A stretch of DNA of 42,710 bases from the NCBI GenBank assembly GCA_038212305.1, contig JBBQUP010000017.1, positions 1-42,710 on the forward strand. Direction: 5' to 3'. This document shows, in pieces, positions 10,001 through 18,017 of this stretch. The position numbers and the translations under genes were made by a program. This DNA is from JBBQUP01 sp038212305 (GTDB lineage: Bacteria > Bacteroidota > Bacteroidia > Bacteroidales > Marinilabiliaceae). The first letter of the stretch is position 1. The number at the start of each line of letters is the position of its first letter. The notes under the pieces are model-generated. The model saw nothing but the letters and a program-made list of their open reading frames with translations, was not told the origin of the DNA and did not search any database.

Positions 10001-11961
10001 AGGATTAGTTTCGCCTGTAGTTTCTGATCCGAAAAAGTACCATCCAAAGCAAGGTGGTGATACAAATAGTTGTTTAAATAAAATTCCGATACGTTGGCTT
10101 TTATTTTTGCTTCAATGGTTTTTTGTTCCAATCCATGCCCTGTAACTTCGGCAGTTAGCGAAACCGAGCCGTACATAACTGTATCTTTTAACAATTGTCC
10201 CATATCGAAACCTTGCAGACTAACATTTCCGCTGAAGTGTTCGGTTTTGTCAACCGATGCAACCAGCTTGGCATTTCCATAGCTTGTGGACAAATCGGCG
10301 GTCGATTCAAAGGCTTTTAGCTTTCCTTTAAAAACAATTTTTAGGTTTATGTTTTCGGGGAGCGCAATGCTTTGGGGGAGCAGTGTGTCGGCCAGCATTT
10401 CAACATCGTGTCGGTTTGTTTTTATTTCGAGCTTGGGGAAATCATAGTTGGCAGTTTTATAATTGGTTAATCCGATGATTGTAAAATCAGTTGCTAGTTG
10501 GGTATTGGCTCCCATTTTTATCATCACGTTTTTACCTGAAAGGTGATTCATCGAACCATTAATTTTTCCTGAGGCATTGGTTACCTTAGCGCTATTTTTA
10601 AAGAAAGGTTGCTTGCTGAGTTGAGGATTAAAATAGAGCAGATCGGAATTCGAGATACTGGCATTGGTGAGGTTTAAATTCAACTGGGTGAATTGCAAGG
10701 AATCGATTAAGGTTGATAACGAAGTGTATTTAATTTCGAAATCGCCATCAACCAAAGAGTTATGCGTGTTCGCCTTTATTTTTTTTGCCGAGATGGAATA
10801 CTGATCCATCATAAAATCGGTTTCGAGATGGGTGATCGCAAAGTTGTTTTGATCGATGGCACTGAGTTTTGATACCGTAATTTTTGTTTGATGGGGTGAA
10901 TAACCCAGATGGTTCGCTTCGAGTTTAACGTGGTTATATTTTACATGGTTCGCATCAAACAAGTGTTTTAGCTCGGGCTTATTTCCTGAATTGTAGGCTA
11001 TTGAATTATCGTTGAGTTCAATGTTTTTAACTGATACTTGCCAGCCATTTTCGATTGTTGAATTGGGAATAGTGGTTGTTGAATCTGCGGTAGCGAAGTT
11101 GTTGTAGTTTATCTCGCTTTTTGCTAGATAAATGGTTTCGAAAGCCAAGTATTGCTTTTGTAAATCGATGGCCGCAACTTCAAGACTCATCTGGTTTAGG
11201 GCAGTAACAATCGCCAATTGACTGATTGAATCGGTGTAATTGACGCTTGAATTATTGATCTCTAAATTTTTAACTGCGAATTTGGTTGATGCGCCTTGGG
11301 TTGAAGTTGTATCGGATGTTTCTGTTCGCACGATGGTTGCGAATAGCCCATCGACCAACAAATTATTTATTTGAAAATCTAATTTTCGCAGATCCATCTC
11401 CTTTATTTTCAATTCCAGATTACTAACATTTGCAGACACATCAATACCTCCGAATACATTGTTATAGCGAAATTGGGTGTTGTTTAAGTTGACTTTATTC
11501 AGCGTGAAAGTCCATTTCGAAGCTGTGAGCGTATCAACCTTTGCGGTTGTATCGCTAAATGCGGTAATCAGAAAATTGTAGTTGAAATTGGGATTGGTTT
11601 TGGAGCTGTACAAATTAACGTTGGCATTATCGAGAGAGAATGAATTGATGTTGATTTTATTGGAGAGCAAGTCGAACAGCGCCACGCTTATTTTTGCTTT
11701 TTCGGCGTAAACTAATGTGTCGTGTTGTGTATCTTCGAGAAAGATGCCTTTAACAACAATTGATTTTGGAAAGGAGATACTGATGTTTTTTATCTCGACA
11801 ATTGTGTGCGTTTTGTTGCTCACCAAGTTGGTGGCCGAATGAACGATTTTGGTTTGTATGGCAGGAATTTGAATTAAACCAGCAATAATCACGAATAAAA
11901 GTACAAAGGCAAGGATCATCCAGATGAAAACCTTTAAGAACTTTTTAAAAATTAATGCCAT
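7018..11961 (-). CDS. tamB: TamB: translocation and assembly module inner-membrane protein
   Basis: This 1647-residue protein has one N-terminal membrane anchor (about residues 10-32, VFIWMILAFVLLFVIIAGLI) followed by a very long series of beta-rich AsmA/DUF490-like repeats. The C-terminal DUF490 domain holds GNPYDADISINATYSVRASPADLM and ends with LVETGVGFLYVHDFNKWKDF. TamB-type proteins form a periplasm-spanning hydrophobic groove implicated in lipid transport and outer-membrane assembly. The length fits the Bacteroidota form. tamL follows directly downstream. Many apparent antisense frames in this gene are shadows. The 216 bp upstream contains an 88-bp palindrome-ended repeat and no recognised promoter. 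Confidence 0.93.
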   Translation of the reverse strand: MALIFKKFLKVFIWMILAFVLLFVIIAGLIQIPAIQTKIVHSATNLVSNKTHTIVEIKNISISFPKSIVVKGIFLEDTQHDTLVYAEKAKISVALFDLLSNKININSFSLDNANVNLYSSKTNPNFNYNFLITAFSDTTAKVDTLTASKWTFTLNKVNLNNTQFRYNNVFGGIDVSANVSNLELKIKEMDLRKLDFQINNLLVDGLFATIVRTETSDTTSTQGASTKFAVKNLEINNSSVNYTDSISQLAIVTALNQMSLEVAAIDLQKQYLAFETIYLAKSEINYNNFATADSTTTIPNSTIENGWQVSVKNIELNDNSIAYNSGNKPELKHLFDANHVKYNHVKLEANHLGYSPHQTKITVSKLSAIDQNNFAITHLETDFMMDQYSISAKKIKANTHNSLVDGDFEIKYTSLSTLIDSLQFTQLNLNLTNASISNSDLLYFNPQLSKQPFFKNSAKVTNASGKINGSMNHLSGKNVMIKMGANTQLATDFTIIGLTNYKTANYDFPKLEIKTNRHDVEMLADTLLPQSIALPENINLKIVFKGKLKAFESTADLSTSYGNAKLVASVDKTEHFSGNVSLQGFDMGQLLKDTVMYGSVSLTAEVTGHGLEQKTIEAKIKANVSEFYLNNYLYHHLALDGTFSDQKLQAKLILNDENIAFDLDALVNLAPYQGHYKFRLNLKGADLQKLHITNNDIRVGLVATADFKGDSVSNLNGKAEISNLVVYHNTKRYKLDAINVTALNEPNKSKLNLNSALVHFNYSGTKFPTSVAAEFNRFLTNYFPFTYSLSSGNQTLSDFSFEIQLHNHPILSEVLLPELHEFEPGIIQGSFNGASNNLTINATIKKIVYGTTEIKDFTFNVNSTSKALNYEAACRNITNSVVSLEHVLVNGKLADNKINTSISSVDDKKNKKLVINSQIVKENTNYKLTLDPADFYLMNEKWNLDADNYVAFGKQGFLIHHFFMSNSESQINISSINEKFKDDINIDIKNFKLDNISGVIQNDTALVKGIVDGNILLKRKNNSYGIIANAKIANLKVSNIAIGDLNLKAENTTTEKFNVEVNLSGADNKLNATGYYIPNGGNNSVYLKTTIQSLSLKTAQAFSMGTITNASGNLSGNILIEGDTKVPEITGELVFNNAIITPAMLNNPLELKHETFQIKKDGFYFNSFTMLDADKHPLTIDGVIKMNRFSNYVFALNLNTKDFLLFNTTHDDNKEFYGRMIIDSKIDVTGPLSLPVVNAKIRLKNGSNFTFAVPEDQLTTDKGADVVEFETNAKLNPILNQPDKKIVQKSRFTGYDVTSIIEIDKQATLRLLMDPTSSDSLVVRGEAALSFTIDRSGKISLTGAYNLNEGSYMASLESVIKRQFEIDRGSSIIWSGNPYDADISINATYSVRASPADLMAYQMTGLSETDRNQYKQRYPFLVLLKMRGKLLHPEISFEIQLAPEDKGILGGAVNQKLILLNEDESSLNKQVFALLVLGRFIQENPLQTEINGASSIVRTTVGKILSQQLNQWSSKVLPSVNLNFDIQSFNDYQAGLPQGRTQVDIGIKKQLFNERLSIQLGGTVDVEGEKASQNNASNITSDVTVEYKITKDGRYRLKGFRHNQYEGIIEGQLVETGVGFLYVHDFNKWKDFFRLKKEAHDSLKTKK

Positions 11962-12072
11962 ATTCTACTGTCATCTGTTTATTGTAATCCGCTGTAAATG
12001 TTAATGCAATCTGCTTCAAAGGTAACTATTGATTCATTGTCGTTTAGTTAAAGAGATATAATTTTAATTCTT

Positions 12073-12160
12073 AGTTCGGCGTAGGCTTTGCCAGCGTTTT
12101 GTTAATTTAGGTACAGCCTATTTTAATAGATCCGACTTAGGTATAATCCATCGCCGAACT
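12073..12160. repeat. 88-bp palindrome-ended repeat, intact copy
   Basis: The ends are exact inverted repeats, AGTTCGGC and GCCGAACT. The interior (GTAGGCTTTGCC...CCTATTTTAATAGAT...GGTATAA) recurs at both ends of 16902-17284, where it has been split by insertions. This is the uninterrupted reference copy, lying between tamB and the first HMA-AraC gene. Confidence 0.8.
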
Positions 12161-12177
12161 GACATGTAATTCGTTTT

Positions 12178-12738
12178 TCACACTTTTTCAAGCAGTGTTC
12201 GTTTCTTGCTTTTTAAGTGCTTGTATTGAGATGGGGTTAAGCCCGTCATTTTTTTAAATTGGTTCGAAAGGTGAGCCACATTGCTATAGTGAAGTTTGTC
12301 TGCAATTTCTGAAACATTCAATTCGTTGTAAAGTAGTAACTCTTTAACTCGTTCAATTTTATGGTTCAAGTAATAATGCTCGATGGTATGTGCTGTTTTT
12401 TCGGAAAATATATTCGCTAGGTAGGTGTAGTCATAATCCAGTTTTTCGCTCAAATAGGTTGAGAAATTGACTTTGATGATATCCTCAGAATAATGAATGC
12501 GATCAATAATTAGGTTCTTTATTTTCTCAATCAGGATGCTGTTTTTTTCGGTTATAATCTCAAGACCTGATTTTTTCAGGTTCACATTGAGTCGTATTTG
12601 GTCTTCAGGTGAAATGTCTTCAGCAATTTCAACTTCGCCCAAATTTATAACAGAGTATTGTATATCCAGTTTTTTGAGCTCGGCTTTTACAATCAACTTA
12701 CAACGCGTGCTAACCATGTTTTTAATGTATATCTTCAT
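12178..12738 (-). CDS. HMA-like/AraC transcriptional regulator, degenerate metal motif
   Basis: The 186-residue protein joins an N-terminal ferredoxin-like HMA-type domain (about residues 1-70, MKIYIKNMVSTRCKLIVKAEL) to a C-terminal AraC helix-turn-helix domain (about 85-180, with VSEIADKLHYSNVAHLSNQFKKMTGLTPSQYKHL). In its paralogue at 18945-19505 the corresponding loop is MVCSRC, a CxxC metal-binding pattern; here Cys 10 is Ser, so soft-metal binding is probably lost or altered. Both AraC helix-turn-helix units look intact. There is no 21-bp operator upstream, unlike the paralogue. The gene is alone, with a MITE directly upstream. What it senses is unknown. Confidence 0.8.
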   Translation of the reverse strand: MKIYIKNMVSTRCKLIVKAELKKLDIQYSVINLGEVEIAEDISPEDQIRLNVNLKKSGLEIITEKNSILIEKIKNLIIDRIHYSEDIIKVNFSTYLSEKLDYDYTYLANIFSEKTAHTIEHYYLNHKIERVKELLLYNELNVSEIADKLHYSNVAHLSNQFKKMTGLTPSQYKHLKSKKRTLLEKV

Positions 12739-12802
12739 TTAAATTAAATTTATACAGTTCCTAAATTTCAATTATTTAGTCAGCTATTTTTAATAGTTTA
12801 AA

Positions 12803-12961
12803 TAGTGTTACTAAGAAAACACTATATATCCTAAAAACGTCTTCATTGTTACCCTTAGCCCCTAAAGGGGAATCTGCTATACACCAGCGGGTTGGCAATT
12901 CTCCCTTTAGGGAGTCAGAGGGTGTGCGCAGAGGAAATGATGTGTTTTCTTAGAGACACTA
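12803..12961. mobile_element. MITE, copy 1 (159 bp, inverted relative to 17077-17229)
   Basis: The ends are inverted repeats of about 20 bp (TAGTGTTACTAAGAAAACAC at the left; TAGTGTCTCTAAGAAAACAC read from the right). There is no coding sequence. The interior carries CCCCTAAAGGGG and TCCCTTTAGGGA palindromes. A nearly identical copy (about 95% by eye) lies at 17077-17229 in the opposite orientation. The transposase that would move it is not in the window. Confidence 0.85.
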
Positions 12962-12966
12962 AATAA

Positions 12967-13533
12967 TTAGATTTTATTTTTTTCATATATTAAGTTCGAA
13001 ATATCCACTACAGATATAAAGCATTTATTGTCTTCGCCAGTTTGAACGCCTTCGATATAAATTGGGCAAATCTTATTCGATTCGCTGCTGAATGTCACCT
13101 GACACGATTCATTTAAATTATTTGAATAGATTGCATTTAAGAAACTATTAAATATAGGCAACGATTCAGAGGAAAGAAATAACCTAAAGCTGCTGTTTAT
13201 CAAGCTAAAGCGTCGTTCGCCAAGCATTTCGGCTGCGGTAAAGTTGAGCTCTTGAATCATACCATCTTGATTGAGAGTTAGATAACCCATTGGTGCGAAA
13301 TCGTACATCATGGTGTATTTTTTAAGTGCAGCTTCAACTCTTTCGTTGGCGTGTAGCAACTCTTCGTTTTGCATCTCCAATTCAATTTGGTGCACTTGCA
13401 ACTCGTGAACAAGTCGTTTCACGTCGCTCTCTAGAGGGGACGTGAATATCTTATCTTGTTTCTTTTTGAGTTTTTCTTCCGCTTTGGTTCGTAGTGCTTG
13501 TGCATCTGTAAAATCTTGTTCTTCGTGTGACAT
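12967..13533 (-). CDS. Small PAS-domain protein with N-terminal coiled coil
   Basis: This 188-residue protein has a Lys/Glu-rich coiled coil (about residues 10-75, including RLVHELQVHQIELEMQNEEL) followed by one PAS domain (about 76-180, with YDFAPMGYLTLNQDGMIQELNFTAAEML). This coiled coil-PAS unit normally opens a hybrid histidine kinase, but here the protein ends after PAS with no kinase or output domain. It lies 101 bp downstream of the CheB-CheR-PAS gene in the same direction and may be a separate sensory subunit of that protein. A MITE sits 5 bp beyond its stop, so loss of a downstream kinase part by rearrangement is also possible. Confidence 0.75.
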   Translation of the reverse strand: MSHEEQDFTDAQALRTKAEEKLKKKQDKIFTSPLESDVKRLVHELQVHQIELEMQNEELLHANERVEAALKKYTMMYDFAPMGYLTLNQDGMIQELNFTAAEMLGERRFSLINSSFRLFLSSESLPIFNSFLNAIYSNNLNESCQVTFSSESNKICPIYIEGVQTGEDNKCFISVVDISNLIYEKNKI

Positions 13534-13634
13534 ATTGTTTTGTATTAAGTTACGTAAATAAATTGGTAGATGTCAATAGGTGGAAGAGAAGAAGAGATGG
13601 GAGTCCGAAGTGATTGGCGTTTCGTCTCCCATCT

Positions 13635-16568
13635 TCATACTACCGTCTTCCTCCTCGCTACCAAAATCATCTCTTTCGGTATATTTAAGCTGTTGAGCAT
13701 AATATTTACCTTCCATTCAATTTCAGATGTTTTCCCATCAGCGGTGTTAACTTCCATTTTTAATTTGGCATTTATCTTTTCTTTCATCACGTTTTTTATC
13801 TCTTCTTCGGCTTGTTTTTGTTTTTTATCTGGCACAAAAAGCTGAATAAGATTTTGATCGATGGCATCCTTGCGTTTTATTCCAAAGAATTTTTCAGCTT
13901 CAGGATTATACTCCAATACTTTTCCATCGGATGAGAGCTTTATAATTATGTCGGATGATGCATTTAATATTAGCTGGTGCATTTGACTGTTCTCGTGCAG
14001 TTTAGCCTCCATCTGTTTTATGTCGGTGATGTTAAAAAAGGTAATAACCAATCCATCAATTCGGTCTTCAAAAGTACGATAAGGCATTATTCGGATCGAA
14101 AACCAACGCTCGTCTTTGGTTGGGATTTGTTTTTTTATGAAGACCAGGGTTTTTAAAACTTCTTTGGCATCTTCAACCAGATTTGGATAAATAAGATCGG
14201 ATACCAAATCGGTAAATAATCGGCCAATATCGCCTTTTATGAGTTTAAATATTTTGGTGGCTTGCGGTGTAAATCTTCTAATATTCAAATCTTTGTCGAG
14301 AAACAACGTGGCAATATCAGTGCTGTTCAGCAGGTTGTTCATGTCGTTATTAACTCTCGAATAGTCATCAATTTTCGATTGCAGTTCTGAATTTACCGTT
14401 TGTAGTTCTTCGTTCAGGCTCTGCATCTCCTCTTTCGAGCTGGTCATTTCTTCGTTGGTCGATTGCAATTCCTCATTGGTCGATTGTAGTTCTTCGTTCG
14501 ATGATTTCAGTTCCTCCTGCGAAGTCTGCATCTCTTCCATCGAGGATTGCATCTCTTCACGGGTATGCATCAGTTCCTCTTCCAACTCTTTTTGTCTGAT
14601 GCTGCTGGTGGTTTCTTTTCCTTTTTTTGCTCGGATTAAAGGCTCTAGAATTTCAGGTAAGTCGGTAAAGATGATCATTACCGTTCGGTTTATCTGCTCT
14701 GGTTTATCAATCCATTTTATGGTGACATTAATATTTTGAGTACCTCCGTTAGTGCCAACTTTTAGGTTGTGCAAAACCACCACTTCTTTTGTGAGAATGG
14801 CTTTACGGAATGCCGTGGGAAATTCGTTACGTAAACCTTCGCGCAACATGGCAAAAATATTTAGGTTGGCTTTACCAACAGCGGGTTCTAAGTATTTACC
14901 TGTTCGTCCGCTAATGTAAATAATATCGCCTTTTTCGGTAACCAAAACTCCGGGCGGTGAAAAATGTTGCAGTAAAAGTTTGTCGGCAAGCGATTCAATG
15001 TTTTGAGTTGTGGTTACTGGGTTTTGTTTTTCCATATTTGTTTCTGCGGATCTCGAAAATGATGAGGGAAAATTAAATAATTCAGGTGCTTGTTTTGCAA
15101 TTTCAGTGCGTTGGTATATTTTAAGTTTGTCGTCAATCGATTTAAACAAATTACTTTGTGTTCCAAGCGATTCGGAGCTGCCCAGTAGCATTATTCCATC
15201 GGGATTAAGGCAGTAATAAAACAGGCCAAGTATTTTCTTTTGCAGCTCTGTATCCAAGTAAATCAGCAGATTGCGGCAGGTAAGAATATCGAGCTTGGTA
15301 AAAGGCGGATGCAGAATAAGGTTGTGTTGCGCAAACACCACCATTTCTCGTATCTCGGTGTTTATGCGATACCCTTCATCGCAGACGGTAAAAAAGCGGC
15401 TGAGTCGTTTGGGTGAAACATCAGATAGGATGTTGGCCGGAAATACGCCTTTTCGGGCAGTTTCAATCGCCACATTATCCAAATCGGTGGCAAATATCTG
15501 CAATAAAATACCGCCATGAGGTTTAATTTTTTCGAGTGATTCTTTAAATACCATGGCCAGCGTAAAAGCCTCTTCACCAGTTGAACACCCAGCAACCCAA
15601 GCTCTCAATATGGTACCTTCTGGAATTTCGCCAATTAATTCAGGAATAATATCCTCTTTCAGTTTTTCCCATGCCGCCTGATCACGAAAGAAATTGGTTA
15701 CGCCAATCATCAGCTCCTTGAAAAGAATTTCTACTTCTTTCGGATTATCACTTAAAAAATCGACATACGCAGCTATTCTCTTGATTTGATGAACACCCAT
15801 TCGTCTCTCGATGCGGCGATACAAGGTGGGTTTTTTATACAATGAAAAATCGTTGCCGGTAGTTATTCGTAGCTGAGTAATAATTTTGTCGAGCAAATTT
15901 TTGTCTTGCAGTTCAACTTCCGAATTCAAAGGGATAGCGAGTACTTGTTTCATTAATTTAACGAGACATTGGGGTAACTCATTGGCTGGAGCAATTATAT
16001 CAATTACCACCGAGTCGATAGCATTGCGCGGCATACTATCGAATTTAGCTGTTTTCGGTTCCTGCACCATTGCAGTTCCACCATTTTCTTTTATGGCACT
16101 CAAACCCATACTGCCATCGGAACCCATGCCCGAAAGAATAATGCCTATTGCCAGCTCTTTGTGGTCGTTGGCCAACGATCGTAAAAAGTAATCGATTGGT
16201 AGCCGTAATCCTCTAATCTCGATTGGATCGACCAAATGGAGCACTCCCTTTTTAATAGACATGCTTTTATTGGGTGGGATGACATAAACGCAATTTGGTT
16301 TCACCGACATAGGGTCTTTCACCTGAAAAACTTTTATTTTGGAAACTCGCTGTAGTAATTCGGGCAGCATCCCTTTTTGGGTGGGATCGAGGTGTTGAAT
16401 AACCACGTAAGCAATTCCGCTGTTCTCGGGCACATTTGTCAATAATTGTTCAAGTGCCTCTAAACCGCCGGCGGATGCTCCTATGCAAGCGATGGGAAAT
16501 CGTTGGTTTTTCGGCTCAAATATTTTGTCAGTTGGAGTGGTTTCCAGTTTTTGTTGACTGAGTTTCAT
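13635..16568 (-). CDS. CheB-CheR-PAS fusion signalling protein
   Basis: This 977-residue protein has a CheB methylesterase domain (about 24-210) with an apparent catalytic triad: Ser 32 in GASAGG, His 59 in VIQHLDP and Asp 151 in GMGSDGSMGL. A CheR methyltransferase domain follows (about 225-490), with WVAGCSTGEEAFTLAM for S-adenosylmethionine binding and LTCRNLLIYLD. A long coiled coil (about 650-735, EELQSTNEELQSTNEEM) leads into two PAS domains. No histidine kinase or GGDEF domain is attached and no chemoreceptor genes are nearby, so the output is unknown. The gene is followed by a small PAS protein, probably on the same transcript. Its upstream region contains a 126-bp duplication and nested small elements. 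Confidence 0.92.
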   Translation of the reverse strand: MKLSQQKLETTPTDKIFEPKNQRFPIACIGASAGGLEALEQLLTNVPENSGIAYVVIQHLDPTQKGMLPELLQRVSKIKVFQVKDPMSVKPNCVYVIPPNKSMSIKKGVLHLVDPIEIRGLRLPIDYFLRSLANDHKELAIGIILSGMGSDGSMGLSAIKENGGTAMVQEPKTAKFDSMPRNAIDSVVIDIIAPANELPQCLVKLMKQVLAIPLNSEVELQDKNLLDKIITQLRITTGNDFSLYKKPTLYRRIERRMGVHQIKRIAAYVDFLSDNPKEVEILFKELMIGVTNFFRDQAAWEKLKEDIIPELIGEIPEGTILRAWVAGCSTGEEAFTLAMVFKESLEKIKPHGGILLQIFATDLDNVAIETARKGVFPANILSDVSPKRLSRFFTVCDEGYRINTEIREMVVFAQHNLILHPPFTKLDILTCRNLLIYLDTELQKKILGLFYYCLNPDGIMLLGSSESLGTQSNLFKSIDDKLKIYQRTEIAKQAPELFNFPSSFSRSAETNMEKQNPVTTTQNIESLADKLLLQHFSPPGVLVTEKGDIIYISGRTGKYLEPAVGKANLNIFAMLREGLRNEFPTAFRKAILTKEVVVLHNLKVGTNGGTQNINVTIKWIDKPEQINRTVMIIFTDLPEILEPLIRAKKGKETTSSIRQKELEEELMHTREEMQSSMEEMQTSQEELKSSNEELQSTNEELQSTNEEMTSSKEEMQSLNEELQTVNSELQSKIDDYSRVNNDMNNLLNSTDIATLFLDKDLNIRRFTPQATKIFKLIKGDIGRLFTDLVSDLIYPNLVEDAKEVLKTLVFIKKQIPTKDERWFSIRIMPYRTFEDRIDGLVITFFNITDIKQMEAKLHENSQMHQLILNASSDIIIKLSSDGKVLEYNPEAEKFFGIKRKDAIDQNLIQLFVPDKKQKQAEEEIKNVMKEKINAKLKMEVNTADGKTSEIEWKVNIMLNSLNIPKEMILVARRKTVV

Positions 16569-16631
16569 GCGTTTTGTTTGTGTTACGAAAATTATTTATT
16601 GAATCGTTTTACACCTTTAAGTTCTTATTAA

Positions 16632-16757
16632 CTGTTTAAATTTAATTAAAATGAATATAGAAATAATAAGAATAATAGATAGTCAGACAGATAGATAAGA
16701 TATTTTAGATAATTCTGGCAGGTAAAAATCCCATTTTCATCTTCTCATATTCTTAAA
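16632..16757. repeat. 126-bp direct repeat, copy 1
   Basis: It shares a long near-identical core (GATAGTCAGACAGATAGATA...GATATTTTAGATAATT...GGTAAAAATC) with 17291-17417 in the same orientation. This copy lies 64 bp upstream of the CheB-CheR start, so it could contain that promoter. Between the copies, 16758-16901 shows no gene. Confidence 0.85.
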
Positions 16758-16963
16758 AGTGTTCCGTCAATTCAAAGTTATTGAAAGCTACGGTTTTCGT
16801 GGTACACTATCAATAATATTTTTCGAATCGCATCCATAATAGTTTAGCTAGGTTTTAAGTATTAGTTTTTTTCTATTGCATCATCAATATCTTTAAGATA
16901 AGGTTCGGCGTAGGCTTTGCCTGCGTCGTGTTATTATAGCAGGTTCTGCCTGCGTTTTATTAA

Positions 16964-17075
16964 TTAGTGCTTGCACGAAAACTATATTTTTCAAAGTCTT
17001 TGATAAGAATGCTTCAAAAACAAGGCTTTCAAAATGAGAATAACCCAGTATTTGAAGTTTTCTTGCGAAGACTAA
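16964..17075. mobile_element. 112-bp inverted-repeat element nested in the split repeat
   Basis: The ends are imperfect 20-bp inverted repeats (TTAGTGCTTGCACGAAAACT on the left; TTAGTCTTCGCAAGAAAACT read from the right). There is no coding sequence. It abuts MITE copy 2 across a TAATTA junction. Confidence 0.55.
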
Positions 17076-17076
17076 T

Positions 17077-17229
17077 TAGTGTCTCTAAGAAAACACATCA
17101 TTTCCCCTGCGCACACCCTCTGACTCCCTAAAGGGAGAATTGCCAACCCGCCTGGTGTATAGCAGATTCCTCTTTAGGGGCTAGGGGTAACAATGAAGAC
17201 GTATATATAGTGTTTTCTAAGTAACACTA
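17077..17229. mobile_element. MITE, copy 2 (153 bp, inverted relative to 12803-12961)
   Basis: It has the same terminal repeats and interior as copy 1, reversed. Only scattered substitutions and short indels separate the two, so they moved recently. The junctions are ACTAAT/TAGTG and CACTA/ATTAAG. The insertion target lies inside an older palindrome-ended repeat. Confidence 0.85.
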
Positions 17230-17290
17230 ATTAAGCCACAGCCTATTTTAATAGATTCGACTCAGGTATAACCCATAGCCGAACTTCGGT

Positions 17291-17417
17291 AACTATTTAA
17301 ATTTATCTTAAATGTATTCAGAGATAATAAGAATAATAGATAGTCAGACAGATAGATAAGATATTTTAGATAATTATGGCTGGTAAAAATCCTATTTTCA
17401 TCTTTTCATCTTCTTAG
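17291..17417. repeat. 126-bp direct repeat, copy 2
   Basis: Second copy of 16632-16757, same orientation, about 660 bp apart. It lies just past the stop codon of the Dps-like gene. The duplicated pair brackets the whole cluster of nested small elements. Confidence 0.85.
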
Positions 17418-17459
17418 AAACTAGACATATATAAAATTTAAACAGCTTCTGGTTTTATG

Positions 17460-17990
17460 CTAATCAATAGCATTTATTTTATTGTTACGCAGGCTTTCAT
17501 TCAAATTAAAATTCGGATTGGTGAAGAGAAACCTAAGTGTCCATGCCATTTTTTTATGTTTTTCCATTAATTCAGTCAATAAAGTGGCAGTTTTATTTTC
17601 ATTAAATTGGTCTGGCAGTAATAATAATTCACGTTGGATATTACTAATAATTATTTCGTGATCGTTTTGAAGCGTTTTAAAAATTTTAACTGATTTACTG
17701 AAATTGCGATTCACGTTGTTTTTTTGAGTGATGCTCACAATGTTTTTACAAGAGCCGAGCGCAATATGCCCGCATGAACGTATCAGATCTGCAATATCAA
17801 TAATCATGTTGTCAATGGAATTGTGCTGCTTTTCAAGAGACATATACAAATCGAAGTAATTTTCACCTTCAATATTCCATTGTGCTGTTCGGGTTTTGGT
17901 ATAGAGTACGTATTCGTCGGTTATTAAAAGATTAAGAAAACTAACATTAATCTTATTGTTTTGAGTGGATGTTTTGGTAGTTATTGTCAT
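17460..17990 (-). CDS. Dps-family ferritin-like protein with altered ferroxidase residues
   Basis: The frame opens at 18005, but the Met at 17990 (MTITTKTSTQNNKINVSFLN) is the more normal start. The four-helix Dps pattern is clear: LLITDEYVLYTKTRTAQWNIEG, then FDLYMSLEKQHNSIDNMIIDIADLIRSCG. In typical Dps the first motif is RxxHWN and the second FxxLHxxFE with D...E further on; here both His are replaced (AQWN and LYMSLE) and the final Glu is Asp (DIAD). The canonical ferroxidase centre is therefore probably lost, and the protein may act by shell or DNA association instead. It is the last gene of an HMA-AraC/kinase/Dps unit, 12-27 bp after the kinase. Confidence 0.8.
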   Translation of the reverse strand: MTITTKTSTQNNKINVSFLNLLITDEYVLYTKTRTAQWNIEGENYFDLYMSLEKQHNSIDNMIIDIADLIRSCGHIALGSCKNIVSITQKNNVNRNFSKSVKIFKTLQNDHEIIISNIQRELLLLPDQFNENKTATLLTELMEKHKKMAWTLRFLFTNPNFNLNESLRNNKINAID

Positions 17991-18017
17991 AATTACTAAG
18001 TTCAATTGTCATTATTA

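Larger units (their letters stand above)
16902..17284. repeat. Second copy of the palindrome-ended repeat, split by insertions
   Basis: The left part (GGTTCGGCGTAGGCTTTGCC) and right part (CCTATTTTAATAG...CCATAGCCGAAC) match the two ends of the intact copy at 12073-12160. About 265 bp between TTTTATTAA and TTAAGCC consists of two further small inverted-repeat elements, 16964-17075 and 17077-17229. Confidence 0.75.
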
